Assembly (NCBI RefSeq): GCF_000344685.1
Contig: NW_006920414.1
Span: 187,772 to 251,771 of the forward strand
Direction: 5' to 3'
From: Gloeophyllum trabeum ATCC 11539
Taxonomy: Eukaryota > Basidiomycota > Agaricomycetes > Gloeophyllales > Gloeophyllaceae
Length of the DNA: 64,000 nucleotides
The position numbers were made by a program, and so were the translations under genes. Position 1 is the stretch's first letter. The number at the start of each line of letters is the position of its first letter. The notes under the pieces are model-generated. The model was not told the DNA's origin. It ran no database searches and saw only the letters and a program-made list of their open reading frames with translations. Positions 49,369 to 60,249 of the stretch are shown in pieces.

Positions 49369-52300
49369 TTAGGCACCATTGCGGCCTCTCTTCTCCAGAG
49401 AAGGCGAAGCTTCCATGTCATCAAGGCGATGTTTGCCATTGCCATTTGTCTTGCCGGCATTGCCGTCCAACGATGCATCATTGAACGCTCTGCGGAGGAG
49501 TCTACCCTGTCGTAATGTCCCCGATATACTTGGTTCGGCTTGAAGAAGTGTATAAACCCGTAAACCAATGGTGATCTCCTCGTCATCGGGATGGACCCTA
49601 GCATACCTCTGCTGCCCCTAAGATCAGTAGATATGGACAAGTAGGCAATGCATACCTCCAGTTGGAGTTCTCTGGCTTGCTCACGCGTTTCAATAAGTAC
49701 GAGGTTGGGATGGTGGTCCGCATGATGACGACCCTGGTCATGGCAGTCTTTGCATATATCAAACGCATAACATCTGGTCCGCGACGGTAAACGGAAGAAA
49801 TTCGCAATTTTAATATTTCTCACGTGAAACAGCGCCAGAATGGTCCGCCAACCGGATTCTGCATATCTCGTGAACAAAGAGGGGCAGAAAGTCGGTGTAC
49901 AACTTCACCTGACAGTGGCCGCACATGAAGCCCGCGAATGGACCTGTCTGGTCATGCGAAGAGCTCTGTGAGGAAGTGCTCCGTGAAGAAATGCGATTCC
50001 ACACGGATGGGGCGGCCGGCAATTCTGCAGTCTGGCATTGGTCTGGCGTACTGTCTCCTTCTAGCTCGGCTCCGCCTTGAATCATACGAAGATCCCGACC
50101 ACCTAGGAAGTCATAACTGATGGGTATCATCTCCCCGTACCGACTTGAAAACGGCTCTGTCAATGCTAATTGTGTAAGATGTACTTAGCCCTTACAGTGC
50201 GGCAAAGTCTGCCTCCATTCGGTGAGTAAGTGAGAAGTAATGAGAACAAGAGACGTACTGGATGCCAGCCTCTTGCTTGTAATTGCTCTGGACCACTTCC
50301 GATACAGCTTCCTTTCATCCCACTCTTTCCGGCGGTGCGTTAGTGGTTCAAGGTAAGGTCGAGACAAGACCACATTCTGTCCCCTAATAATCTCACTGGC
50401 AGCATGGTATGACCCCGGCATCGGGATCGGCTGGCTTCCTGCTTTCATTGTATGGTAGAGCTCCATATAGGTCTGCTCCTTGTGCTTCCTATCCAGCCTT
50501 ACCTATCGCAGATATATGAGTCTTTAGCAATTACCAACAACATATAGCCATACGTGAACAATGTAGGTGCCCTCTTCTAGGTTGTCCAACTCGAGATTCA
50601 CGCTGCGCCGCCATAGTCTTTCATGCGTGGATCTCCCGACCTCTCGTTTCTCCGGACCCTCTTTGTACACAACGAAGTCGAAAGACCACTTGTAGCATCC
50701 TGACAATTCTTGGAAGGCGCGATCGTCCAACTGAGACAGCACAAATATAGCCGGAGTCCTCTTTGCTATTTTAACAGTAACTGCGCAAATCTGATGAGTC
50801 AAGCTCATGGAATGGCGTAGGAGTCGCCTTACAAGATACGTCACCAGGGCTCCACGCAGCTGTTTACATGTCAGTGGACTCCTTATCGGCGAAGTTTGCG
50901 CTTACAAGGTCGGGGACGGGCTGAGACGTTGAGCCAATGAAAGCTATAGACCCAACGACGGTTGAATAACTTGGTACGATCCACGTATGACCACGTGGAC
51001 ATGAAATCGTCGTCTAGACAGTGCAGGTCTCAGTCTCAGGCATTCAACTTGAATAGACCATAAGGTCACTCACATTCCATGATAAATTGGCCATCGTTCC
51101 CGAACGTATGATTGAGCTTATCGACATCGACTTTCACCCTTATCGACGGGTCAGGGTGACTAGGGAATAACTGTGTCCATTCGCTTGACCCGTCTGACCA
51201 CGGCCCGTCCCACTCGCCGCCACTACCCCAAGGATTCCGAATTTTGAGGAAGCGTTTCTTAGTTTCAGGATGCTCGATAGCATCGATCACCGAATATGCG
51301 TGTTCTTCATAATGCTAAGCGATTCACAAATGTACGTCAGGCTGCTGAGACTCACCGGTTTTCAAACCTCTAACCAACTGGGAGCCATCCCCGTCGACGA
51401 ACGGGTTAGTGATGACGCAACTAAAGACACGATCCTTGTCTCCCTTTTCTCCCACCTTCATCAACTCTTCGTTCCAAAATTTATCTCTGTCGAGCACATC
51501 GTGTAGGTGAAAACAGTTATAAACTCCCCTGAAACGCTCTTGTGAGAGAAACAGTAGCTTTGAAGTGCGTGGCACTAACCCAGTGAGACTCTCTACAGCA
51601 TCGCACACAAAGCCATAGTTCAATGCAGCATAGTCTCCGTTCAGCTTCGCAAAAGCCTTTTCAATTAATGGACTAACTGGGAGTTCAGATTTTCCGCGCT
51701 GACAGGCGGGAGGCTGGTGAGAACATACACCCATGTCTCGCCTTCGGTTCCAGATGAAGCGAAGTAGAGGGATTTAGATCCAGTTCGAGCCTCCGTATCG
51801 TATCGATGTTTATCTCTCCGAAAGCGAAGTTGCTCCTGATGGGAATGAGCCGCATGAATCACCTTGAGTATGAAGATGTACGACGTTACCTCCGGCGGCA
51901 ATGTTTCATATTTGGGTGAATGCACGAAGAGGAGGCTTGAGGAATGCAATAAGTCTGATGCACGATACACGAACACATGGGAGTACTCACTCGTCTATTA
52001 CAACATCCTCCCAACACCCATCCCGAAAAAAAATAAAACCGTAAACACCGATTCTAGGATGATGCTTCGAAATGACTTAGATCAGATACCTGAAAGTAGC
52101 GCCAATTCATACCGCGACGCTGATATGCTCCTCTATCCAATTTGTCTCCTTGCCAGTGCTCGCAGTACATACAGTCGCGAGGGCAGCTAAGAACCAGCAG
52201 TCCTCCAGCTGGCCCTGCACCAGGTCATCGGCAGTAGCACCTCCCTTGAATAAGGAGAAGGGGAGCTTCGAGTCGGACTCCGAGTCGGACACCTCTGAGT

Positions 52301-52901
52301 CCGCCTCCATATTGGGCTTCGAGTCCGGCTCCGCATTGCGCTTCGAGTCCGGCTTCACATTGCGCTTCGCGTCGGGTGTAGAGTCGGCCTCGGTAAAGAT
52401 CTGGGTCACTCTAAGCACATCTGGGGGTTTGCATTTCTCATCCGTTTCTAGTCCATAGAGACAGCCCTCTCGATCTTCTTCGAGATCAAATTCCATATCC
52501 CTACATTAAGTAACTGAAATGAGTGCATGAACAATTGCAACATGGCAGCGAGTATACCGGAAACGCCTGTTCCTGCGCCTGCTCGAGGCAACATGTATAT
52601 GAGCAAAAAATCACGGCAGAAATATTGTGATAACATACATGCAATCCTTCACAATCTGCTCTACTCTTGCCTTGCATCGATCGTGAGCATCTTGCATCGC
52701 ACTGGTCACGACCAAATTCTGTGTTGAGGGACGTTGGTGGTAGCCATAAGTGCTATATTTACTCCAAAGGTAGCAGATGCTCACGAATTTCTCCTTCGAC
52801 TGTTCGAATCCTTGAACAGTTGGGTCGTTGACGCTGTCCGAGTCGCCATTGCGAGCAGAAATGGTTGGCTGGGAGTTCGTTCGCGTTGGAGCAGGCGCCA
52901 T
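49369..52901 (-). CDS. Calpain-type cysteine protease with C-terminal ZZ zinc finger
   Basis: Intracellular papain-like protease. Eighteen exons (minus), from 52901-52785 through 52500-52113, 51304-51074 and 50780-50539 to 49617-49369; about 866 residues. Catalytic Cys in DDLVQGQLEDCWFLAALATV, His in GEHAYSVIDAIEH, Asn in RFLKIRNPWGSGG. Between Cys and His lie VYGFIFFRDG, KSLYFASSGTEGETW-VPLIEKAF and LDRDKFWNEELMKVG. A C2-like beta domain follows (IAKRTPAIFVLSQLDDRAF, YKWSFDFVVYKEG). Near the end a ZZ finger reads CGHCQNPVGGPFWRC-FTC-YAFDICKDCHDQG, then HHADHH. A short acidic insert with repeated DSK/NxE units precedes the Cys box. One problem: the exon ending at 52113 and the exon starting at 52053 do not share phase, so one base is surplus or two are missing. 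All other junctions close. Confidence 0.82.
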
Positions 52902-53755
52902 CTCGATTCGCGGGAGTCCCAGTCAATACGGTACCTGGGATACCGTCCAGGGATTTATACGCACGCATTTGTGGGGTCATCAGCAGGAGCACAGCGGTGT
53001 AACCTTCCTTGGCCATTGATATTGACATGCCGTGCGCTCGCCACCGAGTATGTGCCGTTGTTCCTAGTCCATTTAGATAAGTGTGCTTCCCCATCATGAA
53101 TCAGAGGACCCTTAGTCCGGTGCTGCAACTGAAGCGCTATACTCGCACTGGCAAGGAGCTCTACATTACCTTGTATCCAGAAGTCTGATGCCCGCGGCAT
53201 TGGACTGGGCGGTCGGACTATGAAATACGCAATACGCGATCCTGCCTCAAGCAACCATGTGACTGGATTCGCGCGCGAATCAGTACGATAGTGGGCCGGA
53301 GGGGACGAGGTTGCGAGATACAGCCGTATCAAAAGACACCGACTCTCACATGTGCATGTACGCGATGCACCGATACCTTCCAACTCGCGATACATCATGA
53401 TAGCAGCGGTCTGGGAAGATTCCGAGGCCACAGTTTACCTGGCGATAACGCAAGACTGGCACAGGACATTGAAATTAGGATCGGAGACAGCATTGCAGCC
53501 CCCGTTACGGACTTGAGTGGCGCCAAAGAAATGATGCAAGAAACATAGTAATTGGAGAGTGTATTACAACAAACAACAGCTAAAGCTACAACGACATTGA
53601 CATGATAGAGCGATTACCGAGCCACGAATAGTAAGATAGAGACAGCGCGAGCATATTGATACAGTAGGTGAAGGCGCATGGAAGGTTAAGATAGACCGAG
53701 CCGCAAGTCAATTACGGCGCCCCAGAATAGCCATGTAAGAGGGAAATCATGTGCC
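52902..53755. other. Intergenic, calpain promoter side
   Basis: About 850 bp. Short frames on both strands have no recognised features. Confidence 0.45.
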
Positions 53756-55243
53756 CTAGTCCTTCCTAGTTTTGAACAAATTCATTAAGGACGATTTCTT
53801 CATCAGAACCTTTCTGTTCCCCAGAGTCGACAGCGCCTCCTCGGAGGCAGCGGCAGTGTTGACGTATCCTGGAAGCACGGTCAGGCTCCCCCTGCGCTGA
53901 TTCCTCGGGGTGCTGTCCGTGCCACTGTCCCTGCCGACTTCAGGGTGGAACGAGTTCTCGAGAAAGTCTCGACGAACTTGCTCCGGGTTAATCGGCGAGT
54001 TGATGGGCCGTTTGTTGGTCGGGCTTGGGAGCGGCAATACCAGCGGCGCAGGTCTTTTTCTCGCAGAACCGCTCGACCCCGGCCGGGCATCCAGCCGAGG
54101 GACCGAGTCGCTGCTCGAGGAGCGTCTTGCCGGGGGCAGAGACAAGGCGAACTTCCCAGGCTTGTACGGAGCCACGGGAGGCACGCTGCCGCCAAAGATA
54201 GCCATGCCATCGTCCAAGCCCTCGAGAGCCTGTACGAGGCGGCTCGGGCTGAGCTCCGACGACTGCGTCGACACGCTCCCCCTCCTCTCCTCCCCGTCGA
54301 CAGGCGAGCCCGCCTCGAAATCGACCCACTCGGGCTCGACAGCGCCGCCGGCGCCGACCTCGCCCGCGAGCAGGTGCGCGTACTCCCACTCCTCCTCCTG
54401 GTCCAGCCAAATCCCGCCCGCGCCGTCCCTCCACACGTCGCCGACGCCGACCGCCTGCTCGCCGCGCTGCAGCCCGCCCTCCGCGCGCGCGCGCTCCGCC
54501 ATGTGCGCCTGGATGCGGCGGTCCAGCGAGCCGCCGTCCATGAGCTGCGCGAGCTCGAGCTGCGCGGCGAGCGGCAGCGGGCGGTCGCGCGCGTGCCGCG
54601 TTTTCTTCTTGTACCCCTCCTTCTTGCGCGAGGCGATCTCCGCCGCCGCTGCGAGCTTCGCGTCCGCCGCCGCGGGCTTCGGCTTGGACGTCGACTTTGA
54701 CCTGGCGCGGGTGCCGAAAACCGACCACGAGCGCACGCGGTTGAGTACGCGGCCGCCCTTCTTGCGCGGGGAGGCGGGCATTGGTGGCACGGGGATGCCG
54801 AAGAGTGCGACTGGGTCCTTCTTCACGGACTGGCTGGGTAAACCAGCGGTCCGAGGAGATGTGGGGAAGTCTACTACAACGGGCGTATAAGCCGCCTTTT
54901 GCCCGGTGCTGGGTGTGTCCACCAAGTTGAGGAACGACGCGGACGAGACGCGGACGGAGGGGACGGACAGGCGTCTCTGACTACCCGGGGAGATGGAGGG
55001 CCTGCGGGGACTATACGCTGAGGGTCTGCGTTGTGGAGATACAGGCGCCGGGGACCCTGGCTGTACGCTGAGCGCCCAGGAGGCGATGTTGGAAAACGTG
55101 CGGGAGCGCGGCCGGGCCACGAAACGTTCGTCCCAGACCGGTGAGATGCGGGTGGGAAGAGGTGGGAGAGGCTGCGTAGGGGCCGCCTTTTGAGGGGGCG
55201 CTTGCTTTGGCAGGGAGGCATAGGATGCTGTGGCTTTGGACAT
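53756..55243 (-). CDS. Conserved basidiomycete protein of unknown function
   Basis: A single exon of 495 codons from the ATG at 55243 (MSKATASYASLPKQ); the open frame extends upstream but without an earlier ATG. The first 200 residues are Pro/Ser/Arg rich with many SP and PR dipeptides, likely disordered and a phosphorylation target. A basic helical segment follows (residues about 205-240, with EIASRKKEGYKKKTRHARD). The most domain-like part is about residues 245-310: QLELAQLMDGGSLDRRIQAH and VGDVWRDGAGGIWLDQEEEW. The C-terminus is Ser-rich and ends in a basic helix (KVLMKKSSLMNLFKTRKD). There are no membrane segments. The plus-strand frames across this gene result from its GC-rich codons. 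Confidence 0.75.
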   Translation of the reverse strand: MSKATASYASLPKQAPPQKAAPTQPLPPLPTRISPVWDERFVARPRSRTFSNIASWALSVQPGSPAPVSPQRRPSAYSPRRPSISPGSQRRLSVPSVRVSSASFLNLVDTPSTGQKAAYTPVVVDFPTSPRTAGLPSQSVKKDPVALFGIPVPPMPASPRKKGGRVLNRVRSWSVFGTRARSKSTSKPKPAAADAKLAAAAEIASRKKEGYKKKTRHARDRPLPLAAQLELAQLMDGGSLDRRIQAHMAERARAEGGLQRGEQAVGVGDVWRDGAGGIWLDQEEEWEYAHLLAGEVGAGGAVEPEWVDFEAGSPVDGEERRGSVSTQSSELSPSRLVQALEGLDDGMAIFGGSVPPVAPYKPGKFALSLPPARRSSSSDSVPRLDARPGSSGSARKRPAPLVLPLPSPTNKRPINSPINPEQVRRDFLENSFHPEVGRDSGTDSTPRNQRRGSLTVLPGYVNTAAASEEALSTLGNRKVLMKKSSLMNLFKTRKD

Positions 55244-57722
55244 TTGAATTGAGATGGACGTGACAGTCGCGCTGCTGGTCAATGGAATCAGAGATGAGGC
55301 CGGGGCATGAGGTGATGCAATTACGGGACACTCACAGCAAATGCTTGAAAGGACGTGAAGGTAAGGAAGGTGCGAGGCTATGCGTATACAATGATGCGCT
55401 CGGAACTACGGCTACAAGAACAAGGGTCACCTAAAGGGGAAGCGCCGGGGCGAAGGAATGTCAGCGACCAGCCAGCCCATTAAGGAATTGAGCTCACTAA
55501 TTGTATATAGAAGATGCGATTCGCTCTTCCAAGAGAATTATTCAGAGATACAGTTAATTCGATGAAACGATAAAGAGAATTGAAGCAATAGCGATACAGG
55601 GGTATGTGTGATCAAGAAAGATCAATTGTCCAATGGGGAGTCGTGCAAGACGTCGAGAGTCGTATGAGAGGGAGACCGAGACTAGCTCTGAAGTCGTGAG
55701 GTCTGAGCCAAGTGCAGGAAGCTCCTTAAGACCCGCGGAGGGACAAAAGTGGGCGTTGTGCGGCATCCTCGGACAATAACCTGTAGCCTTTCTATAACGG
55801 AAATCAAAAGAACAGTGCGGGGAGTCGGGGACGCCGCACGTAATTGTGGTTAAACCAGCGCCCACAGACGCAAATAGACCGAAGCGACGGACCTCAGTCA
55901 CCACCACCTCTCTCCGGTAATACCCGGTCCATTGTCCTCAAGCCATTGTTTCCACCACAAACGTTGCAGCAAATTTTGTGTACAGTTGCGGCTATCGATC
56001 TGCTTCAGTATACGTACATGGTTCAAACAATAGGCCACTTACGGTTATCGAGGTCCTGTTCTCCACCAAATACAAGACCTGCTGTTCCTGGATGAAGGGC
56101 TCCTGATCGGACCGCCGGCGCGCACTTTGCACGACTTTGTATCCGACCCATTCCCATTCCCATATCGCTCTTCGGCTTCGCTCTTCTCACTATTTCACCG
56201 CAGCCGTCCCGGGCGAGCAGTGAAATAGTGAGACGTATCTTCCGACTCCCCTGTCTTTTTGTTGTTCTTCGACAACGCCTCTCCATCCTTGTCTGCGGGA
56301 ATCCTGTGGTAATAGTCCACCACGTACAAAGCTGGTTCCTTACCGGTACGCGTCGTTGCTCACCTTTGCTGATCACCTGCACCCTGCGACGGTGCTATTA
56401 TCTGGACCTGCCCGCTCGTCAAGTACCAGGTACGCAATCAACCCGTTGGCTTCTTGCACAGATGGCTTCTCGCGATCTCGCAATCGTGTAAAATGGAAGA
56501 CCTCGCGGTCGCTGTCCGCAACCGCGACGGATAAATTCCCATACCTGCGATAAAGGCGAGAATGGTCCGGTTGCTCCCTCTCGGCGACTTTCAGCTCCAG
56601 TCGCCTCTCATCTTTCTTCGTCTACCGATCCCGAGTGAAGCCATGCCTTCCGAACGTGAAAGTGACGCAGTGGAAACCATCCGGGGTGGCCGATCGCATT
56701 CCCCTCTGGAGGCAATATGTCCTTGTATGCCAGTCGTTGCTATCCTGTGTGCTATTGTCTTGGTTTTGGTGCATTCTGCCTCAATGCTCTCTCATTATCC
56801 TGGCTTGAACTCGTTGTGGATCACCGTCGAGCGACGTATGATGCCACTGGACCAACCAGCACCGCACAGTTCACCCTCTTCACAGTCAACCGTGAAATGA
56901 GCGCACCTTCTGAATACGCCTCCAATGGGTGGTGTGCTCAAAAGGGTCCGTTCGCTCCCTCCGGAATGTTCTCCCCCCCCCCACCCCCCGGTCCTCAGCT
57001 TGCGCAAACTTTCGTTGCTTCATCTACTGGTCCGGCTTCGCTTTCTTGTGGACAGGTAACGCAGTGAAGGATCTACCTTGTCTTTGTCAGATTTTGGCCG
57101 ACTTCCCCTACGAGCGCCCATGTCCGCGACGGTGCCTCTAATTATGTCTGTCGTAGATTCTACCTTGCGCAATGTCATGGCCCTGCTGTAGTAACCCAGC
57201 ACGACTCGGCGCATCTTCTCTCCCGGCTGAAAGACAGTGTTCTGGCGGACATCGTGCAACGGGTCAAAAACTGGATGTAGATAGTCTGACCAAGGTCAAC
57301 GTATGCCTACCCGACTGTCGTTGTATGCGCCGCGTCTAGCCCCCGCCCTCGCCTTCACCCGTTCGTCATGCATTGGCTCGGTGCCATTGTACATCCCTGG
57401 CAGCTCCAACGGTCTCACTTGAAGACAGACGGAGTGACTGCCAGTATCAGCGAGAGGGCATTGACCGAGTTAAAGCAAGAAGAAAGCAGTATGTAGTGAT
57501 TTCATAGTCGCGCCGTAGCACATTTTCACGAATGAAGTCGATTCGCTCAAGGATCCGCACTCTCCCTAACAATCGACTGGAGCCCAGTCTACTCAGTCGA
57601 TGTCCAGGCATATGTCGCGAATCCGACGCATACATATGCTGATGTTTTTGGCAGGCAGTAAACAAAGAAATGTACTGAGATAGATGAAGAACATGCAAAC
57701 ACGACACCAAACACACAAACGC
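55244..57722. other. Intergenic, possible unrecognised gene at 56.6-57.3 kb
   Basis: About 2.5 kb. On the plus strand an ATG at 56642 opens a frame with a hydrophobic stretch (VVAILCAIVLVLVHSASML), and neighbouring frames contain TAQFTLFTVNREMSAPSEY (about 56860-56925) and, after a possible acceptor at 57156, HLLSRLKDSVLADIVQRVK ending at 57280. I could not join them into one model. A perfect 14-bp inverted repeat forms a hairpin at 56185-56233. A run of C lies near 56971-56988. Confidence 0.35.
56185..56233. repeat. Perfect 14-bp inverted repeat (hairpin)
   Basis: TCTCACTATTTCAC at 56185-56198 is the exact complement of 56220-56233, with a 21-nt GC-rich spacer. No gene is known to end or start there. 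Confidence 0.7.
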
Positions 57723-59839
57723 TCAGAACCCACCCCCGTACCCTCGACTCGAGCGGTAATACGAGCCTCCCCCGCCAAACCCACCTCCGCCAAACCCTCC
57801 GCCGCCGCCAAATCCACCAGAGCTGTATCCGAACCCGGGGTGCCCGTGCGCGCTCTGGAAGAAGAAGTCGGAAAAGTCCATACCGCCCATGCCGCCCATG
57901 CCCGACGAGTCCATCTGCCCGTTCTCGTCCTCGCCCATGTCGTACCGCTCGCGCCGGTGCGGGTCAGACAGGACCGAGTGCGCTTCGACGACGAGCTTGA
58001 ATTTCTCCTCGTCGCCGCCCTGACAGAAGGTGTGAGTGGGTGATGCGCAAGGGGCCGAAGACGGGAGCAGTCTTACCTTGTCTGGATGGTGAATAAGACT
58101 CTCCCTACGGTACGCTTTCTTGATCTCGACCTCAGTAGCTTCCCGAGATATCCCTAAAAATCAATTAATATTGGCACAGACAGCGAAATGAACATTGACC
58201 AACCAAGAATCTTGTAGTAATCTTTCGTTTTACTCCTCTTCAACGCAGCCTCAGCCTTCTTCAGCTCGTCCTTCAGAGCGCGCACATCCGCGTCACTCCC
58301 CTCCACACCCGCTTGCTCCATCGACGATTTGAAGTCGGCGACCGCCTCATCGTACTTCTCCATGTGCAGGTGTATGCGGGCACGCGTCCGGAGGGCTTTG
58401 AATGAAGTGGAGTTTAGCGAAAGGGAGACGTTGGTGTCTTCGAGGGCTTCTTCGTAACGATTCATCTGTGATAACATAGGGCGATACGCGTCAGATCACG
58501 CACCAGCCACAGCAGAATTGCACTGACCTTGACAAGGGTCGTAGCACGGTTTGATAGCAATGTAGCACGCACCTGGCCACCCTTGCCCTCCTCCTCCTTG
58601 TCTCCGACTCGCTGTTGGGTGTTAATGATTGATGTCAACTGTAAACCTCATGCACACTCACCTCGAGAGCTTCCCCATATTTATCCACCGCACCCTGCAG
58701 ATAGCCGCTTTTAAATGCCTGATTGCCCTCCTCTTTCAGGCGCTCCACGTCCTTGACGCGTCTTCGCAGCTTTTGCGCGGGCTCGTGCCCGGGGTCCAAG
58801 CGCAAGGCGCTCTGGACGTGCTGCAGCGCCTGCGCCAGCTTCGCCGACAAGAACAGCACCAAACCTCGTAACGTCAGTACGTCCGGCGAATTCGGCTCGA
58901 GCCGCATCGCGTCGCTATCCGCAGCCACAGAGTTGGCATAATGCACCAGAAACAGCGGACTGACACTCACTTGGCAGCGATATTCGCAGCATCCCAATTC
59001 CCGCGCGCCAGCTCCAGCTCAACCCGCCAAAGCCTCCACTCAGTCGGTATCTCCCCTCCTTCCCCCTCGATCCCCTGCAAACACTTATCCAACGCGAGCC
59101 TCGCCATCCCCCACTCCTTCCGCACCCTTGCGCCCTCGAAATTCCGCACATGCGCCTCGAGCTCGAGCACCTTCTCCTGCAGCTGGCGCGCCGCCGCATT
59201 CCCCGGCTCTGCCTCGAGCGCAGCGCGCAGCGTCGAGAGCGCGGGCGTGGGCGATCCGAGCGCGAGCTGGCACCGCGCGAGGCGGACGAGCGTCTTCGCG
59301 GACGGCGCTGCGGACTGGAGTGACGCGGCTTGTTGGCAGTCCGCCAGCGCGGGGCGGAAGCGTTTAAGCGCCATGTATGCGGCGGCGCGGTTGGTGAGGT
59401 AGGAGGGCTCGGTCGGGAGCAAGTCTGTAATATTGTCAAGAAGGTTGTAGAGCGTACCTATTGTACCAGGTTGTAAAGCGTACCTATGGCTTTCGTATAT
59501 AGCTCGATGGCCTCTGTGAACCACCTCGCTTTGAATGCCACATTCCCTTGCTCCTTCGTCTTTTCCGCCTCTGCAGCTGGGTCCAAGGGCGGCGCGGGCG
59601 CCGGGGCTTCCTCAACATACGGCGGTGGAGGTGTGGACTCTTTCGAGCTTTGTCCCACTCCGTCTTCTACCTCGGCTTGCTCGACAACATCGTCCTGCTT
59701 TCTACAACACAGTTAAAATAAGCCTTTCGCGGGATTAATTGTCATGCGATACATACTCGATTCGTTCAGTAGCAGCGGCTTTGCGAGCCTGCGCCTGTTG
59801 CTGTTTCTTCGCTTGCTGCTTGGCTTTCTTGTTGCCCAT
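57723..59839 (-). CDS. TPR and J-domain co-chaperone, DNAJC7/TPR2-like
   Basis: Links client proteins to Hsp70/Hsp90 through TPR repeats and stimulates Hsp70 ATPase through its J domain; cytosolic. Exons (minus): 59839-59757, 59701-59484, 59424-58971, 58914-58662, 58611-58528, 58465-58204, 58153-58077 and 58019-57723; 575 residues. The N-terminus is Lys/Gln rich. TPR-type helices run from about 70 to 440 (AEKTKEQGNVAFKARWFTEA, AYMALKRFRPALADCQQA, RLKEEGNQAFKSGYLQGAVD, MNRYEEALEDTNVSLSLN). The J domain begins KTKDYYKILG, contains VEIKKAYRRESLIHHPDKGG with the HPD triad, and ends HRRERYD. The tail is Gly/Phe-rich (GGFGGGGGFGGGGFGGGGSY). The donor of intron 2 lies in a short tandem duplication. 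Confidence 0.92.
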
Positions 59840-60249
59840 CGTTAATGTCGTCTGGTCGTCAGCGAAGCGTTACAATAATACAACAGACGTCGGGTAAGTG
59901 CAAAACCAGACGAGCAAGAGTGGCAAGGCGGATGCAAGGCAGAAGAGTACCCATATGTCTTTCCCACGGCTATTTGTCAATGAGCCGGCAATGTTTCCGA
60001 TTGCCACAGCGGCCACAAACCACAAAACAAGTGATGTTTATATCACCAGTGTATACGATAGAGCTACAGATTTCCCGTCTACAGCGCCGCACCTGCGCCC
60101 AAACAATCATACAGGAACCAAGAAATACAAACCGATATCAAAGTACAATGCGTGCTATCTGTCCATCCCAATGCAATGAGTTGTGATTATATGATGACGT
60201 GACCGGCAGATGAGAAATATTGAAAGAGAGCGAGAGTCTACGCAGGAGA
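59840..60249. other. Intergenic between co-chaperone promoter and F-box gene 3' end
   Basis: About 410 bp. Nothing coding is recognised. Confidence 0.45.

Noticed and set aside
53910..54890. 326-codon plus-strand frame
   Set aside because: Antisense to the unknown basidiomycete protein; the minus frame has an ATG, domain-like parts and no interruptions.
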